The notes beneath the pieces were generated by a model. That model did no database searches. It was not told the DNA's origin and saw only the letters and a program-made list of their open reading frames with translations. Shown here piece by piece: positions 60,565-64,000 of a stretch of 64,000 nt of DNA (the first letter of the stretch is position 1; each line of letters opens with the position of its first letter). The stretch is from Mesorhizobium loti. GTDB taxonomy: Bacteria; Pseudomonadota; Alphaproteobacteria; Rhizobiales; Rhizobiaceae. The translations under genes were made by a program, and so were the position numbers. The DNA is taken from assembly GCF_002858745.1 (NCBI RefSeq), contig NZ_PJRO01000014.1:62001-126000 (forward strand). The letters run 5' to 3'.

Positions 60565-62019
60565 CTACCAGGGCAGCGAGAAGGTCTTGACGTTGGTGAA
60601 GGACTTCATCGCCTCGATGACGCCTTCCTTGTAGCCATTGCCGGAATCCTTGATGCCGCCGAACGGGCTCATCTCGATGCGGTAGCCGGGCACTTCCCAG
60701 ATGTTGACGGTGCCGACCTGCAGGCCGGAGATGTATTTCTGCATGCGGCGGAAGTCGTTGGTGCACACGCCCGACGAGAGCCCGAACGCGGTGGAGTTGG
60801 ACAGGGCGATCAGGGCATCGTCGTCATCGGGCGCGCGGATGATCGGCACGATCGGCCCGAAGGTCTCTTCCATCACCAATTCGGAGGCATGTGGCACGCG
60901 GTCGACGACGATCGGCGGCAGCAGCGCGCCCTTGCGGCCCGGATTGTAGAGCACCTCGGCGCCCTGCTCCGCCGCCATGTGAACACGCTTCTCGAACTGC
61001 ACGGCAGCCTGCTCGTGCACGACGGTGCCGAGCTGCGTGGCAAGGTCCATCGGGTCGCCGAACACGATCTTCTTGGCGCGTTCCAGCACCATGGGCACGA
61101 AGCGGTCGGCCACCTTCTCCTGCACCAGGATGCGCTTCACCGCCGTGCAGCGCTGGCCGGAATTCTTGGTTGCGCCGGCGACCGCAAGGTCGGCCGCCCT
61201 GGCGAGATCGTCATCAGAGAGATCGTTGAGGATAATCAGCGGATCGTTGCCGCCAAGCTCCAGCACCTGGCGCCGGTAGCCCGCCTTCGAGGCGATCATC
61301 TTGCCGACCGGCACGCCGCCGGTGAAGGTGATCAGCTCGATGTTGGGATTGGTGATCATCTCGTCGCCGATGTCCTTCGGCCAGCCGGTGACGACCGACA
61401 GCATCTGCGGCGGCAGGCCGGCCTCGTAAAGGATGTCGGCCAGCACCAACGCCGTCATCGGCGTCAGCTCGGTCGGCTTGACGACGACGCAGTTGTTGGT
61501 GGCGATCGCCGGCGCCACCTTGTGCGCCACCATGTTGAGCGGATGGTTGAACGGCGTGATCGCCGAGATCGCCTTCAGCGGCTCGCGCAGCGTAAAGATC
61601 TTGCGCTGCTTGCCGTGCGGGGTGAGGTCGCAGGAGAAGATCTGGCCGTCATCCTGGATCGCCATCTGGCCAGCCAGCGTGAACACGTCATAGGCGCGGC
61701 CGACCTCGTAGAGCGAATCCTGCTTGGAGATGCCGAGCTCCAGCGTGACCAGATCGGAGATCTCCTCCTTGCGGGCATTGAGCAGTTCGGCGGTCTTCAA
61801 CAGGATCTTCTGGCGGTCGTAGCGTGTCAGCTTCGAGGTGTAGCCGGCGGCGATCTCGAAGGCCTCTCTGGCATGCGCCACACCCCCGGCCGGCACCGTG
61901 CCGGCCACCGTGTCGTCCCAGGGGTAGCGCACCTCGAGCACATCGTCGGCATCGACCTTGCGGCCTGCGATGCGCATCGGCTCGTGGCGGACCTTGATGG
62001 AGGTTTCGGGCTTGGTCAT
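60565..62019 (-). CDS. phnY: phosphonoacetaldehyde dehydrogenase
   Basis: 484 residues from the ATG at 62019. Aldehyde dehydrogenase motifs: catalytic Cys in NSGQRCTAVKR, Glu in LELGGNDPLI, and Asn in ITPFNHPLN. It has the phosphonate-clade insert EVRYPWDDTVAGTVP. It oxidises phosphonoacetaldehyde to phosphonoacetate with NAD+. The hydrolase that cleaves phosphonoacetate is encoded just upstream. Confidence 0.9.
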   Translation of the reverse strand: MTKPETSIKVRHEPMRIAGRKVDADDVLEVRYPWDDTVAGTVPAGGVAHAREAFEIAAGYTSKLTRYDRQKILLKTAELLNARKEEISDLVTLELGISKQDSLYEVGRAYDVFTLAGQMAIQDDGQIFSCDLTPHGKQRKIFTLREPLKAISAITPFNHPLNMVAHKVAPAIATNNCVVVKPTELTPMTALVLADILYEAGLPPQMLSVVTGWPKDIGDEMITNPNIELITFTGGVPVGKMIASKAGYRRQVLELGGNDPLIILNDLSDDDLARAADLAVAGATKNSGQRCTAVKRILVQEKVADRFVPMVLERAKKIVFGDPMDLATQLGTVVHEQAAVQFEKRVHMAAEQGAEVLYNPGRKGALLPPIVVDRVPHASELVMEETFGPIVPIIRAPDDDDALIALSNSTAFGLSSGVCTNDFRRMQKYISGLQVGTVNIWEVPGYRIEMSPFGGIKDSGNGYKEGVIEAMKSFTNVKTFSLPW

Positions 62020-62159
62020 CGAAGGGCTCCTTACCCTCACCGCTCAAGGGGAGGGAAAACACATGTGGTGGTCTGGGCGCCGGCGCCCGGCACGAGGACA
62101 TCCTGCAAAGTTCCGGGATGGAGCGGGAGAGCAGATGCCGTGCCATAGCCCCTGCCCGT

Positions 62160-63419
62160 TCACCCCGGCAGAGCGGCTGCCATCGCCGCGTAGTAGAAGG
62201 CGTCGAAATTGCGCAGCGCCGGGGCCTCGGGCTGATTGGCCAGCACCCGGTTGGTGATGAAGGGCACAGCCTGCTCGGTGAGGCCGCCATGCGAGCGCAG
62301 CGGTTCGTCGAGGGCTGCCAGGTCGTGGCGGTGTTCCGAGGTGCCGATGGTCTTGTTCTCGCCGGAGACCATGATGATGTCGCCCATGCGGTCCTGAGGC
62401 AGCTCGAAGCGGGCGCAGCCTTCCTCGCGGCCGAGCACGACGGTGATGCCTTCCACCTTGGCGAGCCTGGCCATGATGTCCGCGCGGTCGGCGCCCTTCG
62501 GCAGATAGGCGGTGGCGAAGGACCCCAGCGCGCCGTGATGCACGACATAGGGATCGGTGATCGGCAGGATGACGCGGGCGGCATCCTTGCCCAGCCACTC
62601 ATCGAGCAGGTCCTGGACATAGACGACGTTGGGCGTGCCGTCGGCATGATGCTTGGGCTTCATGCCGTGGTCGGCGGTGACGACGATGGCGGCACCCAGC
62701 GCGTCGAGTTCGGCAAGATAGCGGTCGAACATGGCGTAGAAGTCGTTCGCCTGTTTCACGCCCGGCGCATATTTATGCTGCACATAGTCGGTGGTGGTCA
62801 GGTACATGACGTCCGGCCGGAACTCCTTGAGCAGCTTCACGCCGGCGGCGAAGACGAATTCGGACAGTTCGGCGGAATAGACTTCCGGCACCGGGCGGCC
62901 GAGCCAGGCCGACGCATTGTCGATGCCGTTGGCGGCCTTGGTCGTGGTATCCGACTTTTCGGAGGAGAAGCAGACCGCGCGGTTGTCGTCATAGGCAAGG
63001 CCGTGGCCGAGCAGCGCACGCAGCTTGTCCTTCGCCGTCACCACCGCCACCTTGGCGCCGGCGTCGTAGAACGCCTTGAAGACGGTGGGCGCACGCAGGA
63101 ATTTGGGATCGTTCATCATCACCTCCTCGCCCGTTTCCGGGTTGTAGAGGTAGTTGCCGCAGATGCCGTGCACGGCCGGCGGGCGGCCGGTGGCGATGGA
63201 GAGGTTGTTGGGGTTGGTGAAGCTCGGGATCACCGAATGCGCGGTGTGCACGGTGCCGCGCTGCTTGATCCGCTCCAGCGCCGGCATCAGCCCGGCTTCG
63301 ATCGCCGCGTCGAGATAGGCGGGCTCGCAGCCGTCGAGGCAGATGGCGATGGCCGGCACGCGCGGCCAGGCATAGTCGCGGCCATTGGCGGAGACGGTGA
63401 CGGGGGACATCTGGTTCAT
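62160..63419 (-). CDS. phnA: phosphonoacetate hydrolase
   Basis: 419 residues from the ATG at 63419 (GAGGA upstream). Alkaline-phosphatase-superfamily signs: IAICLDGCEP (metal Asp), PSFTNPNNLSIATG (Thr nucleophile), VVTADHGMKPK (Asp-His metal ligands). Phosphonoacetate is cleaved to acetate and phosphate. The open frame extends upstream through the repeat and into phnW's shadow, so the later ATG is chosen. A palindrome GGGCGCCGGCGCCC (62075-62088) lies in the gap to phnY. Confidence 0.91.
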   Translation of the reverse strand: MNQMSPVTVSANGRDYAWPRVPAIAICLDGCEPAYLDAAIEAGLMPALERIKQRGTVHTAHSVIPSFTNPNNLSIATGRPPAVHGICGNYLYNPETGEEVMMNDPKFLRAPTVFKAFYDAGAKVAVVTAKDKLRALLGHGLAYDDNRAVCFSSEKSDTTTKAANGIDNASAWLGRPVPEVYSAELSEFVFAAGVKLLKEFRPDVMYLTTTDYVQHKYAPGVKQANDFYAMFDRYLAELDALGAAIVVTADHGMKPKHHADGTPNVVYVQDLLDEWLGKDAARVILPITDPYVVHHGALGSFATAYLPKGADRADIMARLAKVEGITVVLGREEGCARFELPQDRMGDIIMVSGENKTIGTSEHRHDLAALDEPLRSHGGLTEQAVPFITNRVLANQPEAPALRNFDAFYYAAMAAALPG

Positions 63420-63436
63420 CGGGGGTCCTCGGGTTC

Positions 63437-63533
63437 TGGAGCAATCCCAGCAAAAGTGTGCAGCGGTTTTGCGTCCGGGATTGCGTAAAACAAAAGTTGG
63501 AGCGTTGCCGCGTTTCCAGACGGAAACGCTCCA
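63437..63533 (+). repeat. double-hairpin repeat family A, copy 3, between phnW and phnA
   Basis: 97 bp in the same orientation as copy 1. Its termini read TGGAGC...GCTCCA, where both arms changed together compared with TAGAGC...GCTCTA in copies 1 and 2, indicating the pairing is maintained. Confidence 0.82.
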
Positions 63534-63541
63534 GGGTTCGA

Positions 63542-64000
63542 TCAGGCGGCGAGCTTGGCGCGTTCGGCAAGCGCTGCCTGGGGTGGTGCGGCATCGGCAA
63601 CGCCCATTTCGGCCAGCGACTGGCGGGCGGCCTCGACGACGCGGCGCATGACATGTTCGTCCATCCGGCCGATGCAGCCGACGCGGAAGGAATCGACCAC
63701 CGTCAGCTTGCCGGGATAGATGATGAAGCCCTTGCCCTTCATCAGCTCGTAGAAATGCTCGAAGACGAAGTTGCCGTCGGACGGGCAGAAGAAGGTGACG
63801 ATGATCGGTGACAGCCAGCGGTCGGACAGCAGGGTCTCGAAGCCGAGGGCGCGCATGCCTTCGACCATAACGTTGCGGTTCTTCATGTAGCGCGCGCCGC
63901 GGGCGGCGACGCCGCCTTCGGCCTCGTGCATGCGCAAGGCTTCGAGGAAGGCTGCCACCACATGCGTCGGCGGCGTGAAACGCCACTGGCCGGTCTTTTC
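63542..64000 (-). CDS. phnW: 2-aminoethylphosphonate-pyruvate transaminase, C-terminal part, runs off right edge
   Basis: The frame is open to the last base and reads EKTGQWRFTPPTHVVAAFLEAL before the conserved GGVAARGARYMKNR and the C-terminal segment (FYELMKGKGFIIYPGKLTVVDSFRVGCIGRMDEHVM), typical of PhnW/alanine-glyoxylate type class V transaminases. It converts AEP plus pyruvate to phosphonoacetaldehyde plus alanine. About two thirds of the protein, including the PLP lysine, lies outside the window. First known gene of the AEP enzyme run here. Confidence 0.9.
   Translation of the reverse strand, partial: EKTGQWRFTPPTHVVAAFLEALRMHEAEGGVAARGARYMKNRNVMVEGMRALGFETLLSDRWLSPIIVTFFCPSDGNFVFEHFYELMKGKGFIIYPGKLTVVDSFRVGCIGRMDEHVMRRVVEAARQSLAEMGVADAAPPQAALAERAKLAA

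Noticed and set aside
58882..62148. 1088-codon open frame on the plus strand
   Set aside because: It is antisense to the FAD oxidase, PbfA-like and PhnY genes, whose motifs are unambiguous. Long antisense frames are expected in GC-rich DNA. The translation is Arg/His/Gly-rich with no domain.
1..64000. CRISPR arrays, rRNA, tRNA, intact insertion sequences, prophage genes
   Set aside because: No regularly spaced direct repeats, no rRNA-like segments, no cloverleaf with a standard acceptor end, and no transposase or integrase sequence were recognised by eye. Small or divergent tRNAs could still be missed.

Overview
The window reads as a chromosomal or large-replicon segment of a high-GC alphaproteobacterium, most likely a Rhizobiales member close to Mesorhizobium/Phyllobacteriaceae. 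This is inferred from gene content (Liv/Pot-type ABC importers, IclR pairs, an aminoethylphosphonate cluster, mannose-nucleotide genes) and from a roughly 100-bp double-hairpin intergenic repeat (TAGAGC...GCTCTA) of a kind I associate with rhizobial genomes. It is present three times. No rRNA, tRNA, CRISPR array or intact transposase was found.

Layout. (1) 1-7.7 kb: exopolysaccharide functions. These are a Wzz/ExoP-like co-polymerase with a degenerate kinase, a phosphohexomutase, a GDP-mannose pyrophosphorylase fused to an AGE-family isomerase, and a Crp/Fnr regulator. (2) 8.0-23.4 kb: a surface-glycan (O-antigen-like) block of 13 genes, preceded by a dead VapC toxin gene. It holds a flippase, glycosyltransferases, two tandem acyltransferase-3 proteins, a deacetylase, a GNAT protein, a WlbA/B/C-like 3-amino-sugar set and an epimerase. 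Its G/C-heavy codon use and recurring GGGGGA ribosome-binding sites differ from the left flank, which suggests transfer. (3) 23.6-31.0 kb, minus strand: amiC-amiR, then a leader with a terminator, then an amidase/nitrilase-type hydrolase and a Liv-type importer. This looks like an amide-inducible, antitermination-controlled uptake and hydrolysis operon. (4) 31.1-34.5 kb: two repeat families, a small exported protein with duplicated Cys motifs, a two-component system, and a Tat-type small protein whose start codon appears to be ACG. (5) 34.8-51.1 kb: a catabolic island with a polyamine-type ABC importer, a kinase plus class III PLP enzyme pair, an aldehyde dehydrogenase, a second aminotransferase, a DHOD-like flavoprotein, a DUF6282 hydrolase, a cupin, an acetylpolyamine-amidohydrolase-like deacetylase and two paralogous IclR regulators. 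A shared operator-like motif lies before several of its units. (6) 51.1-53.4 kb: small genes, an ArsR/SRPBCC pair and an SDR pseudogene. (7) 53.4-64 kb, minus strand: a 2-aminoethylphosphonate (AEP) uptake and degradation cluster, with an ABC importer (SBP, ATPase, fused permease), an FAD oxidase, a PbfA-like lyase, PhnY, PhnA and the start-truncated PhnW that runs off the right edge.

How it works together. The left third builds GDP-mannose-type precursors and surface glycan. The rest consists of three separate nutrient-scavenging modules (amides, an unidentified amine/amino acid, and AEP), each pairing an ABC importer with its degradative enzymes and its own regulation. The most distinctive signals are the AmiR-type leader attenuator, the multi-copy double-hairpin repeat (one copy sits inside an operon and supplies a stop codon), and the probably undescribed IclR-linked catabolic island.
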